From: Candidula unifasciata
Taxonomy: Eukaryota > Mollusca > Gastropoda > Stylommatophora > Geomitridae
Length of the DNA: 64,000 nucleotides
Assembly (NCBI GenBank): GCA_905116865.2
Contig: CAJHNH020005979.1
Location: 147,501-211,500, forward strand
Direction: 5' to 3'
A program made the position numbers and the translations under genes. Below, piece after piece: positions 51,001-62,254 of this stretch. The notes below the pieces were generated by a model that made no database searches, had not been told where the DNA came from, and worked only from the letters and a program-made list of their open reading frames with translations. Each line of letters begins with the position of its first letter. Position 1 is the stretch's first letter.

Positions 51001-52404
51001 GCAAAACGTCTGCTACATGAGTTGAATGTTTTAGCGTGGAAAGTTGCAAACACACAAACTGATGCACGCTGTTAGAGATCGCAAGATGTAGAAAGCGTGA
51101 TCGCCTGTTACATTTGCCAAGGCACTTGATGATGGTCATGAAAATTTTTTTTTAATATTTTCTGCCATTCATCCAGCATATGATGTCTGCACAATGACTG
51201 CAAAATTAACCATAATAGACACGAGCTCTTTGCATTTTCTTTCTTTTCCAATTAGCCAAACTAAGCCACAGCACCGCGTGGCCGGGTACAGCTAGTATGA
51301 TGTAAGAAGTTCTTGACGCAGAAAAGTCGGACTGGTAGGACAAAGAAGTTTTAGTCGCTGAAAATAGAAATGTCGGCCAAGGTGTAATAAGTAAAGATAC
51401 GTGATTACCTTTTCAGTAGATAAGCTCTTGATGGGTACAGAATGGTTAAAGGATAGCAAAGAAAGGGACCTCTTGTCCCCCGAGGAGGTTAAAACGTTTA
51501 AAAATAATAAAACGTTTTCTCATGCCCTATGTCTTTTTCTGGTATATTGCGACGATCCCAGGATATTAGACCACACTAAACCCAAAAGGCGATGTCAATA
51601 TCAACAAATTGTCTTTACTTTCCCTAAATTTTTCCCGAACATATCTTAGGCTGGGTCGGTAATCCTTGTCAATAAAAAAAAAAATCTCCGCCTCGCAGGG
51701 TTTCGAGCACATGACAACCACGAATGGAGACAAGAACTCTAGTCACGGCGTTAACGTGGCTCTACATGTGAATAGAAACAATTAAAAATTATGTCTCAAT
51801 TTGCACCTATATTCTGGCCCCCTAACAAAACTGCAGTGCCCTTGTTTTGTACGACTGACTTAAATCTCCAGGAATGAGAATATAAAACGAACGCTTTGTT
51901 ATTCAGAATGGGGTAAACATACTTAATCGAATTTTTGTTTCCTCATCTGTATCCAACGAAGGATAGCAAGCTGGTTGTGCATCGTCTACGATAGATAGAA
52001 GTTAGTCGAAATTTAGGTGGGTCCACTAACACACATTATTTCTTAGTTTTCCTGGGGTTATAGTTTGTAGGTATTACTTTGTTGAAATGTTACGTTTACG
52101 ATAACCGGAATGTGGTGGCTATATCGACTACAGCAACAAGCACACACCAACACTCGAGTCTAGAAACTGGGTTATTTACTTTTAAAGGTTGGATATTCCA
52201 AATGTACAACCCACAAATGAACCAATGGTAACGCGGGATTCTGGAGGCGTCGGCTTGCGACCTTGAATGAATGACTGCAGTGGGTAACGAGAATATGGAG
52301 GTGTGTGTGTTTGTACTTCTAGTATCTGACTGCCTTAGTGCAAAAATTCTGCATGTTTCAAAATCAGGTTTAGCGGTCAAAAAATAGATGATTGCAGTAA
52401 CTCA
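51001..52404. other. Unassigned intergenic sequence
   Basis: An open + frame at 51401-51649 and a - frame at 52096-52380 have no recognisable domain and no splice context. No repeat family of this window occurs here, which makes it one of the longest stretches free of recognised elements. Confidence 0.35.
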
Positions 52405-52700
52405 GAATGTAAATCAGACAGACAGACAGGGGGATATACAGGCAACTGGGAGACACAGAAAGTCAGTCAGGCAGAGTGGGACAAAGAAACCGAAATAGAA
52501 GGATAGACGCACAAACAGTACATACAAAATCAGAAAATCTTGAAAGTATAGAGGGACGTAAGCAAGCGTATAGACAGATATAGGGTAGACAGACTTGTAG
52601 ATAATTAGAAAGGAGGGAAGACATGTAAGTAGATAGACAGGTATATGTAGTGTGTGTGTGTGCGCGCGCGCGCGCGTGTGCGTGCGTGTTGGTAGACTGG
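52405..52700. repeat. AGAC-rich tract and (GC/GT)n
   Basis: Degenerate CAGACAGACAGACAGG at 52415-52640, then GTGTGTGTGTGCGCGCGCGC at 52652-52690, a potential Z-DNA tract. Confidence 0.8.
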
Positions 52701-53230
52701 GACTAGTTGGGCGACGATGGGTATGAAGTTATTTTATGTGATGCAGTTATGTAGACAGGTTGATTGAGTAGTAGGTTCTAACAAATGCTATTAGTTCTTT
52801 TAATTATGTGTTTAGAATACTGTGAGCCTTATCTGGATTTGGTTTCCTTGTAAATAAAACTAATGCTACCAATGCTACTGCTGTTGCTGCTGCTGTTGCT
52901 ACTACTACACTACTTTTTCTGTAGTTGCTACTACAAGGAGAACTACTTTCGTCCTTAAAAATGGCGGTTTGCAAAGTGGCTTACCGCTAAGCAGGACGTT
53001 TCCCCCTTTAGAGGGCACAGGTTCCATTACGCACTACAAAGTGTTTTTAAAAAGTTACCTGTTCACACTATAAAGTATTATGGTAGCGCCCAAAAAAAAC
53101 TGGAGCCGGTACTGCTTGCCACCAGAAAAAGGCCTGCCTCTAGGCTGAAATATCTGCACCGTTCGGGCCAACACATCCCACTTCAGCAAAACCTTAATGA
53201 ATCACCTTTTACGACATGTATGTTAAGTGA
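52701..53230. other. Unassigned sequence
   Basis: Short CTGCTGTTGCTGCTGCTG repeat at 52875-52905. Nothing else. Confidence 0.35.
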
Positions 53231-53450
53231 CGTCGGCTCTGTGGCTAAGTAGATGCGAATGCTTCTTAATGCCGGGGTGCCGGCTGCGGGCCATGCGCCC
53301 ATCGTTTGTTTCGACAGCGGAGCCGACCGTCCAGGAGCAATGGCACACTACTGGACGTAAATTTGCTTAGAGAAACCACACAACAGACAGGGGCTGCTGG
53401 GGTTGGTTCTGCAACGTCCTGTAAAGGATACGCAACTAACCTTTAACGTT
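53231..53450 (+). mobile_element. tRNA-derived SINE, family T
   Basis: CTCTGTGGCTAAGTAGATGC A-box region, a decayed B box, CCGACCGTCCAGGAGCAATG, CTACTGGACGTAAATTTGCT, and tail TTGGTTCTGCAACGTCCTGT AAAGGATACGCAACTAACC. Confidence 0.88.
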
Positions 53451-54395
53451 AAGTGACAGAATGACCATTGTACCCTCCAAATTGGACTCCCAAAACCTAT
53501 GTGAGGACTACCACTAGTACTATCCCTACTACTGTCACAATTACTACAGCTGCTACTTAAAACACTATAACCATTGCTGCTTTATGCATAAGCTAACTAA
53601 GCTACAGCTTAAGACCTCATAATTTGTAGGGGCCTTCCAAATTTCTAAATTTTTCCCAAATGCAATTTTCTTTTAACTTATTGAAACAAATCCCTCCAGA
53701 TTTTTTCACGTTTTATTATCAAAAGAATATCAAAAGAAGCTAGCTTTAACGCAGTCGACCGAGACAATTCAGAAGAAAGGGAACTTCACTTCCCATAGGA
53801 AGAATTAGATCCACAGCCAGAAAACGAGCTTCTATTTGCATACGATCAGTGCCTGTTTTACAATGAGGGCAACAGAGCGCAAGAACATTTGAATTTGGTT
53901 GTTATGATAAAGATAATAATTTGAGGCGATAATGAAGGGAATAATGATGGTGGTGGTGGTTATTTTGAATTATAAATCACAAACGATTTTTTTTTCCATT
54001 TCTAAGACAATAAGTTTTTGTCAAACAGAAAATAAAAATCCATAGAAGCCACATACAGTACCACATACAGCCGAATTTAGCAAATAAGGTTCTCCATGGC
54101 AGTTTTAAAAAAAAAATATTTGCAAAAGATATCATAAACAAACCGACTCGGAAGCAGAAAAGTAGTTCGACGCAGACTAAAAAGGAAGTAAAACGTCGAT
54201 ATTGTCAGCAATTACTATAGCGCTTTATATCTTGGAAATTATTAGCAAGTAGGCTGACATGAGTTAATGTAACAACTGTCTACGATCGAAAAGGGTTAAC
54301 TAAAAGTATACTGTCCCTAGCCAAACCAAAGAAAGTCAAGTGAACTGTGTGGCACAGAAAGAGTTAAAGACCACAGTCTTCGTGCACAGCTTAGA
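53451..54395. other. Unassigned sequence
   Basis: AT-rich. No exon or repeat family recognised. Confidence 0.35.
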
Positions 54396-54735
54396 CAAGA
54401 AGAAGAAGAAGAAGAAGAAGAAGAAGAAGAAGAAGAAGAAGAAGAAGAAGAAGAAGAAGAAGAAGAAGAAGAAGAAGAAGAAGAAGAAGAAGAAGAAGAA
54501 GAAGAAGAAGAAGAAGAGAAGAAGAAGAAGAAAGAAAGAAGAAGAAGAAGAAAAAGAAGAAGAAGAAGAAGAAGAAGAAGAAGAAGAAGAAGAAGAAGAA
54601 GAAGAAGAAGAAGAAGAAGAAGAAGAAGAAGAAGAAGAAGAAGAAGAAGAAGAAGAAGAAGAAGAAGAAGAAGAAGAAGAAGAAGAAGAAGAAGAAGAAG
54701 AAGAAGAAGAAGAAGAAGAAGAAGAAGAAGAAGGA
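54396..54735. repeat. (GAA)n microsatellite, about 110 units
   Basis: AAG/GAA array with a few slips at 54517-54560, ending in GAGGAGGAGGTGGTGG. Poly-K, poly-E and poly-F/L frames are artefacts. Long GAA tracts can form triplex DNA. It could have grown from a (GAA)n retroposon tail, but no element body adjoins it clearly. Confidence 0.97.
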
Positions 54736-54997
54736 TGAGGAGGAGGAGGTGGTGGTGGTGCTGGTGGTAGTGGTAGTATATATCTTCATTTTCCATAATT
54801 CCTGGTCAAATAAAATCGCTTAACCTAATTCTCGGAGAACAAAAACAAATATTTACTACAAAGTACCACAAAGTTCAAAGTTCCAATATTCATGTATTGT
54901 AACCCTGCCGTACTCTATTACACAATTGTGACACATCTTATTCAAAGTTTCATGTAGACAGGCTCTTAAGTTACCTTTTATTTTATTTGGTGCATTT

Positions 54998-55071
54998 GAC
55001 TTGGCTCAGCGGCAGAGCTGTGGCTAGCAAATGCTGTCAAGAGTTCGAATCCCTCTTAAAAGTGGCACGCC

Positions 55072-55105
<34 letters not shown>
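54998..55105 (+). mobile_element. tRNA-like SINE head followed by poly-C
   Basis: TGGCTCAGCGGCAGAGCTGT (A box) and AGAGTTCGAATCCCTC (B box) are correctly spaced, about 72 bp overall, like a tRNA but with no closing acceptor stem. A 35-base C run follows at 55071-55105. Confidence 0.6.
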
Positions 55106-55454
55106 ACCACAAACAAATTTAAACGGGTTCCCTGTGTCGACCTGACCTAAAATTGATACCTGCAGGCGCGGCGAAGTTAAAATTAAAACATTGAATTGGC
55201 GAGAAAAAATTTGGTGAGGGTTCAAAAGGCCTACTAATAAAAGTAATAACAACAATAATATTAATAATATTGTGCAGAATGGTAAATAAATATTTTAATA
55301 ATACATTTAAAATAATATTAAACGTACATATATAAGCAAAGAAGAAGAAAGAATACTTCACTATGTGAGCATGCACAAGAGAAAGCCAGTGATCTTCAGT
55401 AGTGATCTTCAGTTTCCCCGCCAACAATTGTTTTGCCTCATTTATGTATATAAT

Positions 55455-55652
55455 TCAATACTCAACTGATGTCGAGGTGCCAGGTTCGATCGCAGCTGTG
55501 GACGGCTTTGCATGCGTTGGTTTAGACACAGGCACTGACAGCCTACCGTCCAGGAAGCAAGGCAAACTACTAGACGTATATTTGCGTAGAAAAACAACAA
55601 CAGCAACACACACACAAAATGCTGGGGTTGGTTCTGCAAACAGTAACCCATA
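55455..55652 (+). mobile_element. tRNA-derived SINE, family T
   Basis: Decayed head; B box GGTTCGATCGC, CTACCGTCCAGGAAGCAAGG, CTACTAGACGTATATTTGCG, and tail GGGGTTGGTTCTGCAAACAG. Confidence 0.82.
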
Positions 55653-55978
55653 AGTGCTCCGTTCTTCTTCTAACTCAAGTCTGAGTCCGAAGAAGCTCAG
55701 CGCAGTGCATGGGCTCTGTAGCACCTGCGAGGATCCTGAAATACTTTGGGTAGATTTTTAACTCCAGATTTTGCCCAGGCAGCGCCGTTAGGCTACTCTT
55801 TTTCGATTTCCAACTGCCAAAGGATTATTTACGAGCGCAACAATGCACTCGGGCGTCCGATGTCACTAGCCAGAGACCAGGGGGGCGTGAAAAAGTCCTA
55901 GCCCTTACCAGCGATTTAACCCGGAACCTCTAGCTCTCGAGGCGGACAACATGCCTCGAGACCACGCAGCCCCCTCAA
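55653..55978 (-). mobile_element. tRNA-derived SINE, family V
   Basis: Reverse full-length copy of about 325 bp. On the - strand it starts GGGGGCTGCGTGGTCTCGAG with head-type pol III sequence, continues CCCTGGTCTCTGGCTAGTGA, GTAGCCTAACGGCGCTGCCT and TTTCAGGATCCTCGCAGGTG, and ends with a GAAGAAGAAC tail. A + copy lies at 59205-59515. It abuts the family T copy end to end. Confidence 0.8.
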
Positions 55979-56175
55979 ACGCCTGTAAAGAATACGCGAC
56001 TATTTTAACTTGAAAGTGAATCACTTGACATGGTTAGAAGAGCTGCTTAAGCTCCCTATACAATATGTTTGGAGTTAGCATCTTTTGGATATTTTTTGCA
56101 GGTCATACCGGTGTGCTGCGAAACGAGCAGGTAGTTAGACTCCCCGGTTCTGCACCACTTGGTGGTGAAATAATG

Positions 56176-56560
56176 TATCTTCTTCTTCTTCTTCTTTTTC
56201 TTCTTCTTCTTCTTCTTCTTCTTCTTCTTCTTCTTCTTCTTCTTCTTCTTCTTCTTCTTCTTCTTCTTCTTCTTCTTCTTCTTCTTCTTCTTCTTCTTCT
56301 TCGCGTTCACTTTCTGTAAACTCTGGCGGAAAGTTTTGGTTGTTTGTTCACCTCTGAACTTAAGTCTTATTCCAGAACATGAGTGTTGCATGTACATCCA
56401 TTTAACAGATCTGTCTTAATTGTATGCAGATTTGTGGTTCTTTGCGTCTCAGGCAAATTCAAAGGAAGCCCCCAGTTAGTCGACTCTTACGACATGCTTA
56501 TTGGGGGAGGCAGTGGGTCTATTCTTGTTTTTCACACAATGGGGCCCTGAAACTCAGACA
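56176..56560 (+). mobile_element. SINE-like repeat, family G, with expanded (TTC)n
   Basis: (TTC)n of about 125 bp (56176-56302) runs directly into GCGTTCACTTTCTGTAAACT, CTTAAGTCTTATTCCAGAAC, TTTAACAGATCTGTCTTAAT, GTCGACTCTTACGACATGCT and GGGGGAGGCAGTGGGTCTAT. Best copy of the family; on the - strand the element ends in (GAA)n, as a retroposon tail would. Confidence 0.85.
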
Positions 56561-56780
56561 GGAAGAATTATTGTATGACAAATTAGATGTTGTGAGGGCC
56601 CTCCGGGGGCGAGTGAACAGTGCGGATGCACAAATTAATCATTACAGTATGAGGAGGAGAATGGCGCGAGAAGTTACCAGGGAATCTGGTCGACGCTCAA
56701 CATTCGAAAAAAGGCGAGACGGATATACAATTAGACAGTTACTGGTGCAATCGGAACTCGTCGTTGGCTACTGAAGATAG
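56561..56780 (+). other. Short open frame following the family G repeat
   Basis: Open to TGA at 56772: RQEELLYDKLDVVRALRGR, VNSADAQINHYSMRRRMARE, VTRESGRRSTFEKRRDG. Charged and helix-like with some coding character, but part (ACAGTTACTGGTGCAATCGG) resembles 47823-47845, so it is probably a dispersed repeat. No family recognised. Confidence 0.3.
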
Positions 56781-56825
56781 AGACTGTGCGGTTACGTGAT
56801 TGTGACGAGTGTTGTGATGTTTTTC

Positions 56826-56827
<2 letters not shown>

Positions 56828-56867
<40 letters not shown>

Positions 56868-56970
56868 CAGGAAAATCCCAAATCAGTCGACTCTTACGAC
56901 ATGCTATCTGAGGAAGCGGTGGGTCTATTCTTGTTTTTCCTACAATGGGGTCCAAGTACCCAGATGGGGA
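56828..56970 (+). mobile_element. (TTA)n and family G partial copy
   Basis: (ATT)n at 56828-56866, then GTCGACTCTTACGACATGCT and GTGGGTCTATTCTTGTTTTT, the 3' block of family G again. Confidence 0.65.
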
Positions 56971-57375
56971 ATTCCACTTTTGTTTTCGCTGCTCTTAATT
57001 AAATGTGATTGCATGCGATGTTCGAAATTCGACATCCCGCACTCAATATATTTTTAGTAACACAACCATTACATCATCATCATCATGGAGACATATTTAG
57101 TTCAAGGTAACAACACGCTCATTGTTTACTTCGCTGCTTGTTCCCGTGGAATCGAGTAAAATCAATGAGATGCTAACAACGTTGGTTACGCTGTCTGTTG
57201 CCAAATGCAGCCTTAAAGTATTCAATAATATTTTCCTAGCATCTTTTGTGTATTCATACACTGCGTGTTAAATGTTTACCGACTGGAAGGACTTCACAAC
57301 TTCACAATTCCCTTTCGTTTCATCAAAAATGTGCTTTTTCCCCTGTGTATTTATTCCTTCGCACATGTTGTTTCG
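56971..57375. other. Unassigned sequence
   Basis: No feature recognised apart from a short ATC repeat at 57073-57084. Confidence 0.35.
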
Positions 57376-57378
57376 TAC

Positions 57379-57456
<78 letters not shown>

Positions 57457-57467
57457 CTCTGTCTCTC

Positions 57468-57535
<68 letters not shown>
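57376..57535. repeat. (CT)n microsatellite
   Basis: CT array with CCCT, CTGTTT and CTTT interruptions; a short poly-C follows. SLSLSL and RERERE ORFs are artefacts. Confidence 0.97.
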
Positions 57536-58025
57536 CAACTCCCCCCCCCCCCACCCCGTTTACGTTGTGACCCCTATTTTATACTAGGCTGTGGAGAAAA
57601 ACAATCGTATGACAGGTTTGCACGTGTGGTATGAAAAGTGAATAGGAAACACACATACACTGACACACCACAGCTTGCCCTTTCCTGAACAATATACTGC
57701 GCCTTTTAGTCTTTCTCTATCATCAACCAGTGCCTTGCAGTCCCCGATATTTATCAGTTTGTGCCCCGACACAGTACGGGATGTCGGTACTGGCGGCTTG
57801 GGCGTTACAAAGGCGCTTTTTAATGCTGGGGTGCTGAGTTCGAACCTAGCTGCAGGCGATTTGGCAGCAGATCGCTTTCCACTGATTTCGACAGCCGACC
57901 TCCAGGGAGCAATGGCAAACTATTGAACGTAACACTGCCTGGAAAAACCACAACAGGCACACACACACATGCACGCGCGCACGGGCACACACACACACAT
58001 ACACGCACACACACACACATACACG

Positions 58026-58059
<34 letters not shown>

Positions 58060-58113
58060 TACATACATACACACACACAAATACTGGGGTTGGTTCTGCA
58101 AAGTCCTGTAAAG

Positions 58114-58814
58114 CAGCGGTTCTCAAACGTTTGTCGGGCAAAATATTTGTTGCGGCCCAACAACCCTTGAAGCGATTTGAAAACTTTAGGAAAAAAGCAA
58201 GGAAAAAAATCATTTGCACAAGTAATGTTCATGTGTCTTTAATGCGACGAAAGAAACTGTATGAATTTTTCATTATTTCCTTTGTTTATATGGGAAGTTT
58301 CTGTGGCTAAGTCGATGCGAAAGCTTCTTAATGCCGAGATGCCGGGTTCGATCCCAGCTGGGGCCATGCGCCTTGCGTTGGTTTCGACAGTGGTATCAAG
58401 AAAGCCGACCGTCCAGTAAAAATGATAAACTACTGGACGTAAATTTGCCTAGAAAAACGCACAACAGCCAGGCGCTGTTGTGGTTGGTTTTGCAACATCC
58501 TGTCAAGGATACGCATCTAACCTAAATATTAGAAGTTTAATTAATTTTATCCGCAAATCACTTGACTCAGAAAGTTTGCTCCTGTAACTGCTTTTTTATG
58601 CAAACATACGTTGAGAATACCCTGCAGTCTTGCTATAAGAATCGGTTTATATATATATATATACATCTGCATCCAGAACTCTTCCTGGCTTCCTTCGCGG
58701 TATTTCTGTTTTAAACTGCTGTCTTTGCTGATCTCAGCAGATTTGGAAAAAATTCTTGATTACTGCCGCAGAAGTTCTAGCATACGTTCGCCGCACCCAG
58801 TTTAAGAACCGCTG
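58114..58814 (+). mobile_element. hAT MITE family 2, copy 2, split by a SINE
   Basis: Ends CAGCGGTTCTCAAACGTTTG and CAGTTTAAGAACCGCTG; perfect flanking octamer CTGTAAAG (58106-58113 and 58815-58822). Shared with 44238-44722: TTTAATGCGACGAAAGAAAC, AACATACGTTGAGAATACCC, CATCTGCATCCAGAACTCTT, CTGTTTTAAACTGCTGTCTT. A family T SINE lies inside at 58301-58531. Confidence 0.9.
58301..58531 (+). mobile_element. tRNA-derived SINE, family T, inside the hAT MITE (best preserved)
   Basis: A box TGGCTAAGTCGATGC, B box GGTTCGATCCC, then CCGACCGTCCAGTAAAAATG, CTACTGGACGTAAATTTGCC and tail GGTTTTGCAACATCCTGTCA AGGATACGCATCTAACC. Target duplication GAAGTTT (58294-58300 and 58532-58538). The uninterrupted MITE copy at 44470 confirms the insertion point. 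Confidence 0.93.
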
Positions 58815-59019
58815 CTGTAAAGGACATGCCACTAACCTTTTGTGTACCTACCCAATCTTGGGTTCCAAGAATCTTCTCCTGTTGCCTTTTTCTATCGTTT
58901 CTTCCATAAATCTTTCCAGTTGTTTTGCTTATCCTTTAAGGGCGATGTTTAACACGCCTCAGCATAATGTTGCTGTGTTTATGTGTGTGTTTTTCTTCTC
59001 TCAACAATTTTAGTGTTCA

Positions 59020-59170
59020 GTAGTTTGCCATTGCTTTCGTAACTGTCAGCTACATATACCATGATCGAAACCAAACACAAGGCGATCTGCTGTCCAATAG
59101 TTTACAGCTGGGATCAAACCTGGTACCTTGAAATTCCAAAGCACGTTCGCAACGCCTAAGACACAGACGT
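59020..59170 (-). mobile_element. tRNA-derived SINE, family T, head half
   Basis: + strand text GTAGTTTGCCATTGCTTTCG, CATGATCGAAACCAAACACA AGGCG, GCTGGGATCAAACCTGGTAC (B box complement) and AGCACGTTCGCAACGCCTAA. The tail end is missing. Confidence 0.83.
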
Positions 59171-59204
59171 CCATATTTTCATAATCTGGGCACACATTGA
59201 CAAC

Positions 59205-59515
59205 TGGGGCTTCGAGGTCTCGAGTTCAGGCCCCAGTTAAGGCTGGGATTTTTTCACTTGGACTTCTAGTAATGTTCCCTTGGTCTCTGGGTAGTAAGAC
59301 CGGACACCCGTGTGTATTGTTGCGCACGTAAAAAAAATCCTTTCGCTGTTGGAAATCTAAAAGAGTAGCCCAACGACGCTTCCCGAGCAAAATTGTGAGT
59401 TTAAAATGTACCCAAAGTATATCAGGATCCTCGCTGGTGCAACAAATTTAGTGCACTGCGCTGAGATTCTTCGTACTCAGACTTGAGTCAGAAGAAGAAC
59501 AGAGCACTTATGTGT
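59205..59515 (+). mobile_element. tRNA-derived SINE, family V
   Basis: Head with GGTCTCGAGTTCAGGCCCCA, then CCCTTGGTCTCTGGGTAGTA, GTAGCCCAACGACGCTTCCC, CCCAAAGTATATCAGGATCC, GCACTGCGCTGAGATTCTTC and tail GTCAGAAGAAGAACAGAGC. Pairs with the - copy at 55653-55978. Confidence 0.8.
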
Positions 59516-59589
59516 TACACTCGTGTGTCATGATGTTAATCCGTTGAATAAATATAAACATGGACAACTGCCCCTTTCTGATTTATTGT

Positions 59590-60080
59590 GAAAAACTGGT
59601 CTAAGCCCTCTTTTTAAAAATCTCGATTACTGGTTAGTGTTTTTCCTTCCAGTCTTTTTCTTAGACACTAATCCTGAGACTTCCGCAGATTGTTCTGTTT
59701 ATTCATGATCCAGAATTCACAGCCATATGTTAAAACTAGCTATATTTCCCACTAGAGAATTATTGTTATTTTATAAACTTCATGTAGCTAAAATTTAAAA
59801 TGTATACGCTGTCGCCACAATGAAGGCAACTACTGTTGTTGTTTTTTGGGAAATATTACACAGTGAAACTACAGTTTCTTCCACTATGTACTTCTCATAC
59901 TACTGTCTAAAACTACAAGACCACATAGGCAAGTCTTCTTTTGGTAAAAGGCCATTTTGTTTGCCTGAATTATTTTTTTTATGTATCTTCCATCGATCGG
60001 AGGTTATCCGCGTGCCTAAATATTTTAATTTATCTTCTTGCCCTAAATTAATACCATCGACTTTAATTTTACATTAAGGA
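59590..60080 (-). pseudogene. LINE thumb-region fragment
   Basis: CCAGAATTCACAGCCATATG TTAAA corresponds on the - strand to LTYGCEFW, as in the fragment at 13975-14010. GAGGTTATCCGCGTGCCTAA AT also fits a LINE linker. Heavily decayed. Confidence 0.6.
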
Positions 60081-60099
60081 ATGATCGATCCATTTAATT

Positions 60100-60303
60100 C
60101 AGTGGTTCTCAAACTTCCTAATGCCGCTACCATTTAATACAGTTCCTCATGTTGTGGCCACCTCAACTATACAATTGTTTTCCTTACTACTTCATAACTT
60201 TAATGAATAGGCTATGTTTTCTTTTCCAATGGTCTTTGGCGACACTTGTAAAAGGGTCGTTTGGCAAAAAAAGGGATCTCGACCCACAGGTTGAGAACCG
60301 CTG
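60100..60303 (+). mobile_element. SPIN-like hAT MITE, copy 2
   Basis: 204 bp. Ends CAGTGGTTCTCAAAC and GGTTGAGAACCGCTG; flanks ATTTAATT and GTTTAATT agree in 7 of 8 bases. Internal matches to the SPIN consensus as I know it: TTCCTAATGCCGC, ATTTAATACAGTTCCTCATG, TTCATAACTTTAATG, CAATGGTCTTTGGCGAC, AAAAGGGTCGTTTGGC, CTCGACCCACAGGTTGAG. Confidence 0.85.
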
Positions 60304-60385
60304 GTTTAATTGATACTGCCATTATATCCGCCTTCCTGTTGTTTGAGTAAAGGCCCATATATTCACCCTCTTTACATACACAAAC

Positions 60386-60421
60386 GCATAAACACGCACA
60401 CACACACACACAAAACACACA

Positions 60422-60484
<63 letters not shown>
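60386..60484. repeat. (CA)n(GA)n microsatellite
   Basis: About 50 bp of CA with AAAA interruption followed by about 45 bp of GA. Confidence 0.97.
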
Positions 60485-60485
<1 letters not shown>

Positions 60486-62250
60486 ATATTTATCTACCAC
60501 TCTTTATCTCACAGTGAAAGAGTCAGATCTCACCAAGTCAACCTATTTATTGCTGCCTGCTGCTCATTTTGCAGTGTCCTGTCCTTATTTTTCATATCTG
60601 TCTCTAATTATTTCTTTTTTTCCAAGCATGGTCGTGTATTAATCCCTTTATTTCTTTTGTCTCCTGGATTCAGAAGGAAGAGCTATCAGTGTATTTCATA
60701 ACAAAATCCGTCGTCTTTTGTTTATCTCTTGATTCATTTGAATCTTTTTTAAGCTCCAAATAAATGATTCTTCAATTCTGTTTTAGATAGTTGATTCTCA
60801 CAAAGGGGAAGGGAGAGGTGGGGGGGGGGGGGGGAGGCTGTCGAGAGGTAGAGTATAATTCTTTATTACAATACAGTCTAAAGCCTTTCCCCTGCTCTGT
60901 GTCAAATAGTGATATCTATGTCCTAATCTTCGACAATAGAGCATACTTTTTTTCTTCATATGACTCTGCCTCCTCTAACGCTAATCTTTCTAGCTGTCGC
61001 GATACTTTCTAATGCCTCTTTTCTCATTACATTACACAGAACTCTTCTTCTCACCGCTGTATTATATGTATTTTCTTTGTTAACTTTCTCCGACAGTCGT
61101 TAAGTGACTCTGGCTGTTCAGTATATTCCCAACCTGAAGACAGCCGTTTGTCTTCAGTCATCTAACTAACTGACCGCTATATTGTTATTTACCTGATATA
61201 GGATGTGAAAAGACGCAATACGTGTGTGTTTGTCAAGGTCTTTATGTCATGTTTTAAAACCAAAACAAAATCAAAGCAAAACAAAAACAACAACAACAAC
61301 AAACTTAGCATGCCTCTAAATCACATAAAGAAAATGAAATATATGAACAACATTCTGGGTGAAACTAATTATTATCTATCTATTGCACGTATGTAGTAGT
61401 AATAATTTAAACAACAATGTAAAAATGGCGACATTCCTGGGGTAAGCGAACTAAGAATCACCAGATATATATATATACATAAATTGCAAACAACACGGAC
61501 TGAATAGACTTGGACGAACGTTGATGAGAAAAGATGCTAGACTGGATACTATCCATGATATTATGGGGAAAAAACTCTACAGGATGAAATGGGGTGCAAG
61601 AATAAACTGCGAACTTTTCATGATGATGACGATGACGATGAATATAATAATGAAGTGTGTATAATTTTTGTTGCAATAGCTTATCAGTATTTGGACGGTA
61701 GATACGACGATGTTATGTCACAGGTGCAATCAGAAGTTCTACGGTACTGCTTTACTACATAGATGTTTTTACTGCGTTTCACCCGTGCTTCACTGCCTAT
61801 CCTCGCCGGCTTTTAACTACGCGATTATTGTCTTCACTTGAGATTCACTCATCCTAAATACCGGCTAATGAATTAGCTACTTCAAATGTTAAACAAGAGC
61901 AGGATGCTCTTCCCATTTCACACTATGTAGATTTTAATAAATGTTCTATATGAATACACAGTTTTACAAAAACTGCATAGCAACCTTAACAACTCGTATG
62001 ATTGATTACACTTACAGATAATGCGTATTTTTTTTAAAAACAGGAATGAGAAAAAAATGCAGCTTGGTGCATCATCAAAACAATACATCCTAGTTTTAAG
62101 ATTTAATCTTATAAAACAAGAAGATGTCTCCTTCTTGTTAGTCTTGTATTCTTTAATTAAATGCATACCTATAAACATAGCTATCTCTTTTCTTATTATC
62201 AGAAAAACAACCGGGGCTGCCCTCCTTCCCCAAAAGCTAATAATAGAATG
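60485..62250. other. Unassigned AT-rich sequence
   Basis: Poly-G run at 60821-60834, (CAA)n at 61288-61302 and TA repeats at 61466-61476. No exon with good borders and no recognised repeat family. Confidence 0.4.
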
Positions 62251-62254
62251 ACAA

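Larger units (their letters stand above)
57790..58840 (+). mobile_element. tRNA-derived SINE, family T, split by a hAT MITE
   Basis: Outer layer of a nested cluster. SINE sequence runs 57790-58113 (GGCTTGGGCGTTACAAAGGC, TTCGAACCTAGCTGCAG, CTGCCTGGAAAAACCACAAC, an internal (CA)n at 57958-58080, GGGGTTGGTTCTGCAAAGTC) and resumes at 58815 with CTGTAAAGGACATGCCACTA ACC, the expected end of the family T tail. The 8 bp CTGTAAAG is duplicated at the split. Confidence 0.85.

Noticed and set aside
51401..51649. 82-codon + strand ORF
   Set aside because: No family resemblance, AT-rich codon use, no splice or promoter context.
54317..54796. Poly-K/E/F/S/L proteins
   Set aside because: (GAA)n microsatellite; frames open on both strands.
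54998..55065. tRNA gene with A box and B box spaced correctly
   Set aside because: Ends do not pair into an acceptor stem and the anticodon arm is poor; read as a SINE head.
58301..58380. Functional tRNA gene
   Set aside because: A and B boxes are present, but the sequence continues as a repeated SINE body and no acceptor stem pairs.
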